A stretch of 64,000 nt of DNA from Isoperla grammatica. Lineage: Eukaryota; Arthropoda; Insecta; Plecoptera; Perlodidae. The notes under the pieces were generated by a model that ran no database searches, was not told the DNA's origin, and saw nothing but the letters and a program-made list of their open reading frames with translations. Below, piece by piece: positions 32,724-44,247 of the stretch. Made by a program: the position numbers and the translations under genes. The DNA lies in NCBI GenBank assembly GCA_945910005.1, contig OX246744.1:41998378-42062377 (forward strand), given 5' to 3'. Position 1 is the first letter of the stretch. The number at the start of each line of letters is the position of its first letter.

Positions 32724-35045
32724 GTGAGCATGGCGGCCATATTGGTGATATGGTGGCAGACTTGACAAGGGTTGAGAGCGCGGAGGCCACCAATACTATG
32801 CGCATGGCGGCCATCTTGGATATATGGCGGCAGACTTGACAAGGGTTGAGAGCGTGGAGGCCGCCATTACTATGCGCATGGCGGCCATCTTGGAAATATG
32901 GCGGCAGAAATGACAAGGGTTGAGAGCGTGGAGGCCGCCATTACTATGCGCATGGCGGCCATCTTGGTGATATGGCGGCAGACTTGACAAGGGTTGAGAG
33001 CGTGGAGGCCGCCATTACTATGCGCATGGCGGCCATCTTGGTGATATGGCGGCAGACTTGACAAGGGTTGAGAGCGTGGAGACCGCCATTACTATGCGCA
33101 TGGCGGCCATGTTGGTGATATGGCGGCAGACTTGCTAAGGGCTGAGAGCGTGGAGGCCGCTATTACTATGCGCATGGCGGCCATGTTGGTGATATGGCGG
33201 CAGACTTGACAAGGGCTGAGAGCGTGGAGGCCGCCATTACTATGCGCATGACGGCCATGTTGGTGATATGGCGGCAGACTTGCTAAGGGTTGAGAGCGTG
33301 GAGGCCGCTATTACTATGCGCATGGCGGCCATGTTGGTGATATGGCGGCAGACTTGCTAAGGGCTGAGAGCGTGGAGGCCGCCATTACTATGCGCATGGC
33401 GGCCATGTTGGTGATATGGCGGCAGACTTGCTAAGGGTTGAGAGCGTGGAGGCCGCTATTACTATGCGCATGGCGGCCATGTTGGTGATATGGCGGCAGA
33501 CTTGCTAAGGGCTGAGAGCGTAGAGGCTGCCATTACTATGCGCATGGCGGCCATGTTGGTGATATGGCGGCAGACTTGACAAGGGTTGAGAGCGTGGAAG
33601 CCGCCATTACTATGCGCATGGCGGCCATGTTGGTGATATGGCGGCAGACTTGACAAGGGCTGAGAGCGTAGAGGCCGCCATTACTATGCGCATGGCGGCC
33701 ATCTTGGTGATATGGCGGCAGACTTGACAAGGGTTGAGAGCGTAGAGGCTGCCATTACTATGCGCATGGCGGCCATGTTGGTGATATGGCGGCAGACTTG
33801 CCAAGGGTTGAGAGCGTGGAGGCCGCCATTACTATGCGCATGGCGGCCATGTTGGTGATATGGCGGCAGACTTGACAAGGGTTGAGAGCGTGGAAGCCGC
33901 CATTACTATGCGCATGGCGGCCATCTTGGTGATATGGCGGCAGACTTGCCAAGGGTTGAGAGCGTAGAGGCTGCCATTACTATACGCATGGCGGCCATGT
34001 TGGTGATATGGCGGCAGACTTGACAAGGGTTGAGAGCGTAGAGGCTGCCATTACTATACGCATGGCGGCCATGTTGGTGATATGGCGGCAGACTTGCCAA
34101 GGGTTGAGAGCGTAGAGGCTGCCATTACTATGCGCATGGCGGCCATGTTGGTGATATGGCGGTAGACTTGACAAGGGTTGAGAGCGTAGAGGCCGCCATT
34201 ACTATGCGCATGGCGGCCATGTTGGTGATATGGCGGTAGACTTGACAAGGGTTGAGAGCGTAGAGGCCGCCATTACTATGCGCATGGCGGCCATGTTGGT
34301 GATATGGCGGCAGACTTGCTAAGGGCTGAGAGCGTAGAGGCTGCCATTACTATGCGCATGGCGGCCATGTTGGTGATATGGCGGTAGACTTGACAAGGGT
34401 TGAGAGCGTAGAGGCCGCCATTACTATGCGCATGGCGGCCATGTTGGTGATATGGCGGCAGACTTGCTAAGGGCTGAGAGCGTAGAGGCTGCCATTACTA
34501 TGCGCATGGCGGCCATGTTGGTGATATGGCGGTAGACTTGACAAGGGTTGAGAGCGTAGAGGCCGCCATTACTATGCGCATGGCGGCCATGTTGGTGATA
34601 TGGCGGTAGACTTGACAAGGGTTGAGAGCGTAGAGGCCGCCATTACTATGCGCATGGCGGCCATGTTGGTGATATGGCGGTAGACTTGACAAGGGTTGAG
34701 AGCGTAGAGGCCGCCATTACTATGCGCATGGCGGCCATGTTGGTGATATGGCGGCAGACTTGCTAAGGGCTGAGAGCGTAGAGGCTGCCATTACTATGCG
34801 CATGGCGGCCATGTTGGTGATATGGCGGCAGACTTGCTAAGGGCTGAGAGCGTAGAGGCTGCCATTACTATGCGCATGGCGGCCATGTTGGTGATATGGC
34901 GGTAGACTTGACAAGGGTTGAGAGCGTAGAGGCCGCCATTACTATGCGCATGGCGGCCATGTTGGTGATATGGCGGCAGACTTGACAAGGGCTGAGAGCG
35001 TAGAGGCCGCCATTACTATGCGCATGGCGGCCATGTTGGTGATAT
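32724..35045 (+). repeat. Exon 4-derived 74-bp array, CAP copy 2, part before Gypsy
   Basis: The unit reads GGCGGCAGACTTGACAAGGG, TTGAGAGCGTGGAGGCCGCC, ATTACTATGCGCATGGCGGC, CATGTTGGTGATAT (74 bp). About 31 units occur before the retrotransposon. Roughly 40 bases come from exon 4; the rest (ATTACTATGCGC and on) is new. Minus-strand frames of 64 codons, one per unit, are repeat shadows. Words like AAGATGGC/GGCGGCCAT resemble YY1-type sites. Confidence 0.93.
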
Positions 35046-35792
35046 TGTCATGTAATCAATATTGTAACTGGATGAATTTGGACTTTGAAATTAACCAAAT
35101 AACCATAGCAATGGGGGAAACGTAGCAACAATCCCAGTTGCAATACCGTACATGCCGGGATCAGAGTGAGTGGGAAAAACAGAGGGTGATTTAGGTTCTC
35201 TTGAGAGACACTTCACCGTATACAGGCAAAAAGACAACCATTGTTTATTATGCAACACAAGTAGACCGAGCGCGTGTTATGGTTCTGACTGGCATATGCG
35301 TGAGTTAGAGAAAATTATGTCTGCTTACCGTTGTCTCCATTTTAAAGCAATTACAGAAGTGGACAACTCGCGATTCAGACCGCTGCTGGGCACGAAGTCC
35401 CCGCTTCCTGGACCCCTCTAGCGTCTTCCACAGGTCCTCCCTTTTCCCGGTACTCGCCCACGCACACACACAAACCACACACCACGTCGACCCCTCGACG
35501 TGTCTCGTCTCGTGTCCTGGATTGATCTCTCTTCCCGTCTCGTCACCGAGTTACTCGCATCGCCTTTTATTCTTGCTGAATTTTCGGTTTTCACGCTCTG
35601 TACCCGAGTAACCTATATCGTTGTCTCTCTCACTCATGCTGAGTGTGCTCGCGATGCCTTGCGAAACATGAGACATAACATGTGTAATTTGTCGATGTCG
35701 TGTCCGGTCGTCTTTGCGCGTGTAGCTTGACTAAAGATTATAAATCTTGTCCACTGTACTGGCCCAAACATGAATAACCAATATTCATGACA
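35046..35792 (-). repeat. 3' LTR of the Gypsy element (element on minus strand)
   Basis: 747 bp, bounded by TGTCATG and CATGACA, which are inverted copies of each other. It is the same as 45680-46426 apart from one base near 35058. Confidence 0.94.
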
Positions 35793-35810
35793 CCCCCCCT
35801 CGTAGGGAAA
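35793..35810 (-). other. Polypurine tract of the Gypsy element
   Basis: On the minus strand TACGAGGGGGG lies directly before the LTR start TGTCATGAATATT. This is the usual place for priming of plus-strand synthesis. Confidence 0.7.
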
Positions 35811-38800
35811 AAAGTCGACCTCGACTTTTGTCAAGTCATCAAAATCCAAAAGGTGTACTCTCTGCTACGTCTTCTTCCCGTACATTATTTTCTTCCATTA
35901 TTCCCGTATCAAGTACGATAGTCTTCAGCAATTCTTCCGTTTTATCCAGCAAGATTCTTCAACGAAATTCTAATATTGTCTTCTTTAACGTTCTTCTTCC
36001 CAAAATTTAAAATTAGGGTTTTCTTCAATGTTGTTGTATCCAAACTGTTAATGATTATGACGATGATTATGATTGATTCTGATTCTGCTTCAAATGTTTG
36101 TGATTTCTTCTCCACGATATAAAAAAAATTTCCCGGTTTCGTTTTGACTCCTCCGCTTCTGCTTGACTGTGGATGTGTGCGAGTGTGTGTGCGGAAGTTT
36201 TCCCTGGCCAGGCTATCTTGGTGGTAATGGATGATGATCTTCTTGTCTGAACCCGAGTGTATCCATTTCGTATTTCGAAAATGCAAATAAAAAAAAACCA
36301 ACACGCACATACCAGTAAAAATTCAACACACTCTACATTCACATTGAAATAGATAGAGAAATGAAAATGACAATTGAATGTAACTTAAATATTAAACCAC
36401 AGTACACAAAAGTAAAAGATTGCCTGTTTAAAACAAAACAAAAGTTCTAAAGTAATTTAGTTCCACTGAATTATGTCACATATTATCCATAATGTCTCCA
36501 ATGTTATGTCCGCCTTGAGAGAGGTAGACCCTCAATCCAGCAAAGGATTTTTTTTTTTTTCTCCAAACCAAAAATACCTTAATCCTGAATATAGCCAAAT
36601 ATTTAGCTTCCATCCAATAAAATCAATATTTATTTTGAACATAAATACCAGACATCTACTCTGGAGTAACATAATTATTACATCGAGAATGTTCTATAGT
36701 TAAATGCTCAGTAACACATGCTGGCTGGTCTGTGATAAGGTCCGCATAGCTTCCTTGAAAAGAATGTAAGCGTCATCATAACCTCTCCAGTATCTTTGTG
36801 TACATGATAAGAAGCACATGGCTCAAGATGGCTGACGGCCCATGTGACGGGTAAGCACATGTTTAAAGTGACAGTTATACATTCACTATTTTAAACAAAC
36901 GAAACTGTGAACTCTATATAACCCTATATTAACAATTATTTAAAACTAATACAAATATTTTGGTCGACGTTCGATCTGAAATCATACAACCAATATTAAT
37001 TCCAAACAAAACACATTATCATTATTATAAAATAATTCCTTGTACGAGTTTGTACCCAATTAATCATCAAGATTATATGGATCGTGTATCCTATACTCCT
37101 CCAAATCTCCGTACTTTCTTAGATGTATATCGGACGTTTCTACTCCGACTAGCACTAGGCACAACACACTCAAGGTAATAACATCACAAGTTGAACAATA
37201 GCAGTGTTGAAAACAACAGCAATACGAGTGGAAATAAACTAGAAAGCATACTCTACTGTGCTCATCCAACAACGAATTCATCCCATCGTTCCTCGCTTTA
37301 ATAATCTATCTGTGAGCAGTATTAACCTGATGGGTATAAACATTACCTTAATCTAGAATCAAACCATATGGTATTAGAAAATGTTGAGGACAATAAACCT
37401 AGCTTGTGTATAAATCTATTGAAATATAACCTAATTTCCTTCAAAACAACCGTTCAATCTCGTCTAAAGCACAGAAGAAGAAAAAAAAGTACTAAAACAA
37501 ATATATTGCCATGATGCTATTGCTATACCTGCAACTGAGTACCAAGAGAGATGTGAATATAGTATAGCTAGCTGCCACAGCCTATCACAAGCAGTGACTA
37601 TACCAAAAACTGCAATGTTCAACATTATGCCGAACGAATCCCAAAAGTGCGCTCATCACAACGACAAAATCGTCACGAACACCACGTTCCGGTGATATGT
37701 AGTGTTCAGCACTGAAACTGAAACTTGTCCAACTCGTGGCATAAGAATGCCCTGTGTAACACCGCACTACTGAAACATACCTATGTGCCTCAAGCACCAA
37801 CGCTGCTTCCATGTTGAACCCGGTTCAATGAACGTTGTGCCCCAGTGGCCCCTGCCACCAGTAGCGGATTTAACGGTCAGCCGGGTCAGCGGATGCTGAC
37901 CGGGCCCCGGCCAATCCGGGCCCCCCGCCCCTTAGCGACCTACTCAAAAACACACGAGCTGAACCCATTATAGTAAATACTACCAATAAAATTATATTTA
38001 AAAAAGAATGTTTCAAAAAGAATGATTCCGTTTATAGGGCTCAATAAAGCCTTCGCCCACTTGTTTGACGGTACACAGCGGCGGAAACAACCCCACAGTT
38101 CAACAATGGAACTTTAATCCTGCCGCTTTACGTTGAGTCACGCTAATCTATAGAAAAACCTGGAAATATTCGGCAAATATGAGGGTTTTATATTTACAAC
38201 CCAATAATTCTGTCTATATGTCTATAAAATGCCAATTACTTGCTTTGAAACACCCAACCTCTCCTCTACTCAGTATCAGTCGGTTTCTGTGTCTCGTGTG
38301 AAACAGTCCAGTGCAACTTAGTTCGTGTGACAACTGTGTTATAATTAATTTAATTTAAACGAAAGTAAAATGTGAGTGTGGTATACGTTTGTTAAAGATG
38401 AGTGAACAGACAAAATACAAGCATAAGACGATACAAGCATAAAAGCGAAAAGACAAAGAGCACGCACTTCTTGTAACTGCCGGCAATGACCCTAAACAAA
38501 GAATATTAAGTTTTTGTGTTGGCAATAATTCGCGTGTGTCAATTGGCGCTGAACATCAATTAAACACGTCAAAAATTCGACTGAAATTCAAACCCCTTTG
38601 GAAATCGAAAATCAAACCTCATTAGACACATATAACAGAAAACCATACATAACCTAGTAGTAACACCCCTCAAAACAGCGCAAAACCCATTTCCTCTATT
38701 AATGACGATACAGTGAATGCAGAAGTTCAAGTGGAATCACAAAGACCTAGTGTAAGGAAAGTGTAGATTTTACGTTGTCCCATAGTCATAACTACGTGTC

Positions 38801-40264
38801 CGGCACCAAAGTAAACAAATTGCAGACCAATCTAACGTGTTTGAGCAAACTTTTCTTGACTGATAAAGCTCTGTTCTGTGGATCAGTTATTTCAAATGAT
38901 CAACTTGACATTCTTATTGTTTAAAGCCTTTTCAACCCATTGGAAGTGGCATGCCATATTTAATATATCTTAAAGACGACGGCAATCGTAGTTTTTCGTC
39001 CTTTTACTATTTCAAAATAAATTCTACCAACGAACTATGAATCCTATACTACACTATGAAACAAACACGGCTAATTGTCTTGCGGATATGAATCGGAAAA
39101 AACTGTCGAGAGTTCAGACTTATCTCAACTGTTCTTTTGCCTGGAAAAACTCGAGAAGGGGGTGTCATTTTAAGAGCTTTGGTGAGTAATGAATTAGAAT
39201 TATGCTATATACATATATTAGTTAGTTTGTTAAAAAAAATGTGCCAAACGGACGGGGCCCTTTGGTAAAATGCTGACCGGGCCCTTTTTCTTAAATCCGC
39301 TCCTGCCTGCCACAACTGTAGATTTCCTAATCCGACATTGGGGTAGGAAGACATTCCTACATCGCCCTGCTGTATGAACAACAGGATCATGCTGTCCGTG
39401 CATAGCGCACGCTTATACCATAATAGCCGCTAAAGCTGTCAATCGAACCCACAACTCGCAACAAAATACAATCGTCGCGATTACCCAATGCTTCCGCAAA
39501 TGTCAGCGAACGAAAGCCTCCGTTCGACCCCAGGCGACCATGCCCTCGAACTTTGAGAAGTGAATGTCCTCGCGCTTTAACAGCCGGCCGGACTGTCACC
39601 CGAGAACATTACTATCTATCAAACCGCTGACTCAACCCAGAGTCGGTAGATGCAAATTACAATACGTGCCATATGGATGGCTTACATGGAAAATGAAACA
39701 CAATATTTATAGATTAACTTATTTATATACAGAGGACTTAAATTAGAGCAACTAACTATCATAAGGGCTATAGTAAATTGCTATCGTAAACTAACTTTGT
39801 ACAGCTGCATGTTAAAAATTAAAACTAACATTTTTCCAGGCAAAATTACTAAATGCGACATGGACCTATAATTAAAATATGCTCTTACACTTAATAGCAT
39901 TAAATTATCACGAATATTTACATGTTGCTTTGTATAAATAGTAACGATGGCTACTCAGCCAGAAAGTTCTCACGGCAAGCTACTGTACTGTAAGTCATAG
40001 GTACTTTGTATAGCCAACCCGTCGAAGTTCAGTGGTCTCCGTCTTGTGTGACAACTTGATGTTTACTCTCCGATGCTGAGGATTGTCGATCAAGTGACTG
40101 CAGCAAACTAGTCGGTTCACATGTCCAAGGTGGGCGAACTGGCCGTACGTATACCGTAAAGCATTCAGAATGTATAAACACCCCTACTACAGATCAAGAA
40201 CCACCACATCCATGTGATGACTGTTTCTACCCTTCCACATTTCATCTCGTGTGGAGTCTGACCC
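35811..40264 (-). other. Long 3' internal region of the Gypsy element, no clear gene
   Basis: Apart from the hAT insertion, about 3 kb of element sequence lies between pol and the LTR. Open frames (up to 122 codons at 35942-36310, minus strand) have no recognisable domain. I see no env-like signal peptide plus transmembrane arrangement. Confidence 0.5.
37859..39305. mobile_element. Non-autonomous hAT element nested in Gypsy
   Basis: Ends CAGTAGCGGATTTAA and TTAAATCCGCTCCTG are inverted, with GGTCAGC/GCTGACC and GGGCCC further in. CCTGCCAC stands on both sides (37851-37858 and 39306-39313), the 8-bp duplication of hAT. A broken plus-strand reading from 38398 (MSEQTKYKHKTIQA, stop, KRKDKEHALL and on) may be the start of a decayed transposon protein. 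Confidence 0.85.
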
Positions 40265-43200
40265 CTAATCTTGCCAGGGCTGTTGCCATTCTGTAGGATC
40301 GTAATACTTTTTGAGGCGTGAAACGTGTATCACGTCTGTTGTTACTTTTCCCTTCTTGTTCATCTGAACTTCATAATTTAAATCGGATATCTTTGCTACT
40401 ATTTTGTACGGCCCAAGCCAACAATGTTGAAATTTGTCAACTTGGCCTACTTTACGAATAGGGAAGTATACTTTGACGTAGTCTCCGACTTCATAGTCCA
40501 CCCGACGATGTCCAGCGTCATAGTACTTCTTCTGTGTGTCTTGTTCCTTTTTGATGACGTCAAGCACGATCGTGCGAGCCTCACGTAATTTTCTCAGTCT
40601 GTCCTCCGTGGACTCTCCTATTTGTAAATCTGGCTGTAATCCGGCATCGATAGGAAGTGTTGGTTCGCGGCCGTATAACAAGTAGAATGGTGTGTACTTT
40701 GTCGTCGCCTGTATAGACACATTGTACGAGAAAGTACACAGTTTCACGTACTCGTCCCAGTTGTCATGTTTTGAATTAACAAACATAGACAAAGCTGTTC
40801 CCAACACGCCGTTGTAAGACTCTGTCAATCCGTTTGTCTGAGGACGGTAGCTTGAGCAATAAACGGTTCTTATTCCCAAATTACGAACAATTTCGGTAAC
40901 TAAATTACTCCGAAAGACCGCTCCTCTGTCACTCAGCAAGACACGCGGACAAGAGTGCCGACAGATAACATCATCGACGATGAAAGTTGCTACGTCAGGG
41001 GCTGTACCAGATGGAAGTGGTTTTGCCTCAGCCCACTTGGAAGTGTAATCTGTTGCACAAACTATCCATTTGTTCCCGTTTTTGGTTTTGCGAAGGGGAC
41101 CTAACAAGTCAATCCCTATCATGTCAAAAACAGCCCCTACGGGTATAGGTTGTAAAAATCCCGCTGGTTTTAAACGAGGACTCTTTTTTGACTGACAGTC
41201 ACCACATGACTTTACGTACATTTCCACGTCCCGAGCCATGTTTTCCCAGTAAAATCTAGAACGAGCCTTACCGTATGTCTTCATGTACCCAAAATGAGCT
41301 CCTCCCGACGGACTGTCATATAAATCATACATAATTTCCACCTTCAAACTCTGCGGTACAACCAATAATTTGTCCGGTCCTGGTGTTACGAAATTTTTTC
41401 TATATAGAATCCCATTTTCAATTATGTAACTCCTTGTTTTTCTTCGAACTTTAGAAGTCGCGTTGTCCGGATCAGCCATCGCATCCATAATCTCAGCTAA
41501 TTCTGTGTCCGCTCGCTGTAAACGCGCAATGTCAGCCATGTCTATTGCCAATGTCAACACCTCCAACTCGTCGTTGCGATGATCCACATCAGACTCGTTA
41601 TCAGGGAGCAATCGTGACATGCAGTCGGCATCAAGATGACGCTTCCCACTCTTGTACACAATTTCGATATCGTAATCCATCAAGGCTATTGACCAGCGTA
41701 GCAAACGACCGCCCTGTACACAGTTTTTTCGTAGATAACACAATGCACAGTGGTCTACTACCACCTGAAAAGAACGACCCCACAAGAAGTGACGAAAGTA
41801 TCGTACCGCCCATACGACTGCGAGACATTCGAGTTCGGAAACCGTATAGTTGACTTCTGCGTTTGACAAGCGTCGGGACGCATAACCAACGGGATGAAAC
41901 ACTGATTCAAACTGTTGAACAAGGACAGCTCCTAAACCTTTCTTAGATGCGTCCGTCCTCAATTGAATTGGTGCGGTATGTGAAAAATGGCGCAACACAG
42001 GCGCAGAAATTAGTTTTTCTTGCAACATCCGGAAAGCTGTTTCCTGTTCTGGTCCCCACACAAATTTAACTTGCTTTCTTGTAAGGTTAGTGAGAGGTGC
42101 CGAAATAACACTAAAGTCCTTTACAAACTTCCTGTAGAAAGATGCCAATCCTATAAACGAGCGAACTTGCTTTAATTTCTTTGGTGTTGGAAAATTTTGT
42201 ACAGCTTTGATTGTGTCAGCGTTTGGCGATATGCCCTTATCACTAACCATGTGGCCTAGAATTTTAATTTCATTATATCCAAATGAACATTTTTCCGGAT
42301 TAAGAGTCATGTTCGCATCTACAAACTTCTGCAGTACTAATGTCAACCTTGCCACGTGTTGATCATAATCCTCAGCCATAACAATGACGTCATCTAAATA
42401 ACACAAGCAAGAAATAAACTTCAAAGAACCGAGAACTTTATCCATAGTAGCTTCAAAGATAGCTGGAGAAGACTTAAGACCAAATGGGAGAACATTCCAA
42501 GTATAAAGACCGACAGGCGTAGTGAAAGATACATACTTTCGAGATTCCTCAGCCAAAGGAAGCTGCCAAAAACCTGAAAATAAATCTAGCGTTGAAAATA
42601 TTTTCGACCCAGTCAAATATGAGAGAATGTCCTCAATATTTGCGCTCGGAAATGAACATGTGCGTATCTTCTGATTCAACTGACGTAGGTCACAACACAT
42701 TCTCATTTTACCATTTTTCTTTTTCACTAAAACAATGGGAGATGCCCATTCCGACGTCGAAGGACTAATCACACCGGCTTTCAACATGGCGTCAATCTGT
42801 TCGCGAATAATTTCTCTCTCCTTGTGACTCACCCGGTATGGCTGTTTACGCACAGGAGTCGTGTCAGCCATGTCGATAACATACTCTCCGACATTACAGC
42901 GACCCATCAAATCCATTGTCCATGCGAAAACTTTATGAAACTGCGTCAAAACATCCTTTAAACGCGTGTGCTGCCCAGGAGGTAATGTTTTGCAAATGTC
43001 TAGTAGATCAATGTCCGCGGTGACGTCACGTGTGGTTTCAGCTGGCTGCACGTTGACCTGCTCGTCTCGCGAGGTATCCTCAGTCAGCGCGCAGTTATCT
43101 ACACTACGAACGTTCTCCGCCTCAGTCAGAATACCCAACACGTCACCAGCAAATATACGACACACGTTAGGCGACACATTAGCTACTAACACTATGCCAC

Positions 43201-44107
43201 TTGACTCGCGTCGTATCAAGTAACTGGGCATAAGCAAACCTTTGACATGCATCAATGATGGTTTTGGCTCAAACATATACGACTCACAAAACATGTCACC
43301 ATCTACTGTAAACGGAACTTCGGTCATTGCACCAGCAGCAAGACACATTGTCTCAGCAACTACTAGGTATATTGTTCTTTCCTCTTTGACTTGGATGTTA
43401 TTCAAGAACTCTGCTGATTCAGCCTCATCTTGCAAGTCATAACATAGATTGTCATTACCAAATGGAAATCGAATATGAGTTATTCCATTGCATGCCGATA
43501 TCTTGTAACAATTGTAATCTATAATCACACCATATTTTAAGCTAAAATCATTACCTAAAATACAATCAACTGATAAGCCATCCACAGCAATCAAATCAGC
43601 CGGGAAAGACACACCTCTTACAGACAATGGAGCTCCATCAACTTTACCTACTACTCGTAAAGAAGCATTGTTAGCTGTGCGCAGCAACAAACCTGTTACT
43701 GGCTTAAGTTTTAAATTAGATACTATAGCGGCATTGATGCACGACACTCCTGCCCCTGAATCAAGCAAAGTATTCAGTATTATGTCCTCTAATTGAACCC
43801 ATACCCTTAGAGCTCCTATAGTTCTAATAACAACAATGTCCTCCTGAATAACGCAGTCACTATTCGAACAGACACAAAACTCATTATCATTACGAAGCGA
43901 TTTCACCGAATGACTGACAACTTCAGTTGCGACATTTTCCTCAGTCAACAACTCCTCGTCGTCGGCAACTAGTGCTAACTCTGCATTTTTAACTGTACAA
44001 GGGATAGTTGGACCTTCCAAGAGAGAGGCGTATAAAATGGGAAATTCCTGCAAATATATTTGCCTATGTACATCTCGTTCCCACCATGCTGAACATTCCC
44101 TACGCAC
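40265..44107 (-). CDS. pol: Gypsy pol: protease, reverse transcriptase, RNase H, integrase
   Basis: 1280 codons from the first ATG; the frame is open further upstream to the gag overlap, where it also codes a zinc knuckle (CYGCKHTGHVRREC). In order: aspartic protease with LLDSGAG at about 116-120; reverse transcriptase at about 420-640 with CCDLRQLNQ, LPFGL and the active-site CYLDDV (570-573); RNase H with RTDAS (D719), SELECL (E760) and VVDH (D785); integrase zinc region with HFGYMKT and CGDCQSKK (first His replaced by Tyr); integrase core D1000, D1060, E1096 (35 residues between the last two); and a C-terminal GPY-type motif (CWLGPYKI). All catalytic residues I can check are present and there is no internal stop, so it is probably functional. 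It would be made as a Gag-Pol fusion by a -1 shift. Confidence 0.96.
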   Translation of the reverse strand: MRRECSAWWERDVHRQIYLQEFPILYASLLEGPTIPCTVKNAELALVADDEELLTEENVATEVVSHSVKSLRNDNEFCVCSNSDCVIQEDIVVIRTIGALRVWVQLEDIILNTLLDSGAGVSCINAAIVSNLKLKPVTGLLLRTANNASLRVVGKVDGAPLSVRGVSFPADLIAVDGLSVDCILGNDFSLKYGVIIDYNCYKISACNGITHIRFPFGNDNLCYDLQDEAESAEFLNNIQVKEERTIYLVVAETMCLAAGAMTEVPFTVDGDMFCESYMFEPKPSLMHVKGLLMPSYLIRRESSGIVLVANVSPNVCRIFAGDVLGILTEAENVRSVDNCALTEDTSRDEQVNVQPAETTRDVTADIDLLDICKTLPPGQHTRLKDVLTQFHKVFAWTMDLMGRCNVGEYVIDMADTTPVRKQPYRVSHKEREIIREQIDAMLKAGVISPSTSEWASPIVLVKKKNGKMRMCCDLRQLNQKIRTCSFPSANIEDILSYLTGSKIFSTLDLFSGFWQLPLAEESRKYVSFTTPVGLYTWNVLPFGLKSSPAIFEATMDKVLGSLKFISCLCYLDDVIVMAEDYDQHVARLTLVLQKFVDANMTLNPEKCSFGYNEIKILGHMVSDKGISPNADTIKAVQNFPTPKKLKQVRSFIGLASFYRKFVKDFSVISAPLTNLTRKQVKFVWGPEQETAFRMLQEKLISAPVLRHFSHTAPIQLRTDASKKGLGAVLVQQFESVFHPVGYASRRLSNAEVNYTVSELECLAVVWAVRYFRHFLWGRSFQVVVDHCALCYLRKNCVQGGRLLRWSIALMDYDIEIVYKSGKRHLDADCMSRLLPDNESDVDHRNDELEVLTLAIDMADIARLQRADTELAEIMDAMADPDNATSKVRRKTRSYIIENGILYRKNFVTPGPDKLLVVPQSLKVEIMYDLYDSPSGGAHFGYMKTYGKARSRFYWENMARDVEMYVKSCGDCQSKKSPRLKPAGFLQPIPVGAVFDMIGIDLLGPLRKTKNGNKWIVCATDYTSKWAEAKPLPSGTAPDVATFIVDDVICRHSCPRVLLSDRGAVFRSNLVTEIVRNLGIRTVYCSSYRPQTNGLTESYNGVLGTALSMFVNSKHDNWDEYVKLCTFSYNVSIQATTKYTPFYLLYGREPTLPIDAGLQPDLQIGESTEDRLRKLREARTIVLDVIKKEQDTQKKYYDAGHRRVDYEVGDYVKVYFPIRKVGQVDKFQHCWLGPYKIVAKISDLNYEVQMNKKGKVTTDVIHVSRLKKYYDPTEWQQPWQD

Positions 44108-44247
44108 ATGTCCAGTGTGTTTGCAACCGTAACAAACAATATGATTCCCTTGAATCTTATGCGCTGTTCTAGCTTTCTTATACTTTTCCTTTCCTCCTGG
44201 AGACGCCCGTCTGAACCCTACCGGAGTCCCTTGCGTGTCCGGCTCGG

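Noticed and set aside
32617..34988. Dozens of overlapping minus-strand frames of 64 codons (and those at 46475-48442)
   Set aside because: One frame per 74-bp unit; each is the reverse reading of the exon 4-derived array and stops in the next unit. No start context, splice sites or domain.
35170..35421. 83-codon gene in the Gypsy LTRs (also 45804-46055)
   Set aside because: Identical in both LTRs because the LTRs are identical; antisense to the element and without a domain.
35942..37281. env gene of the Gypsy element
   Set aside because: The short minus-strand frames have no signal peptide plus transmembrane layout and no recognisable motif.
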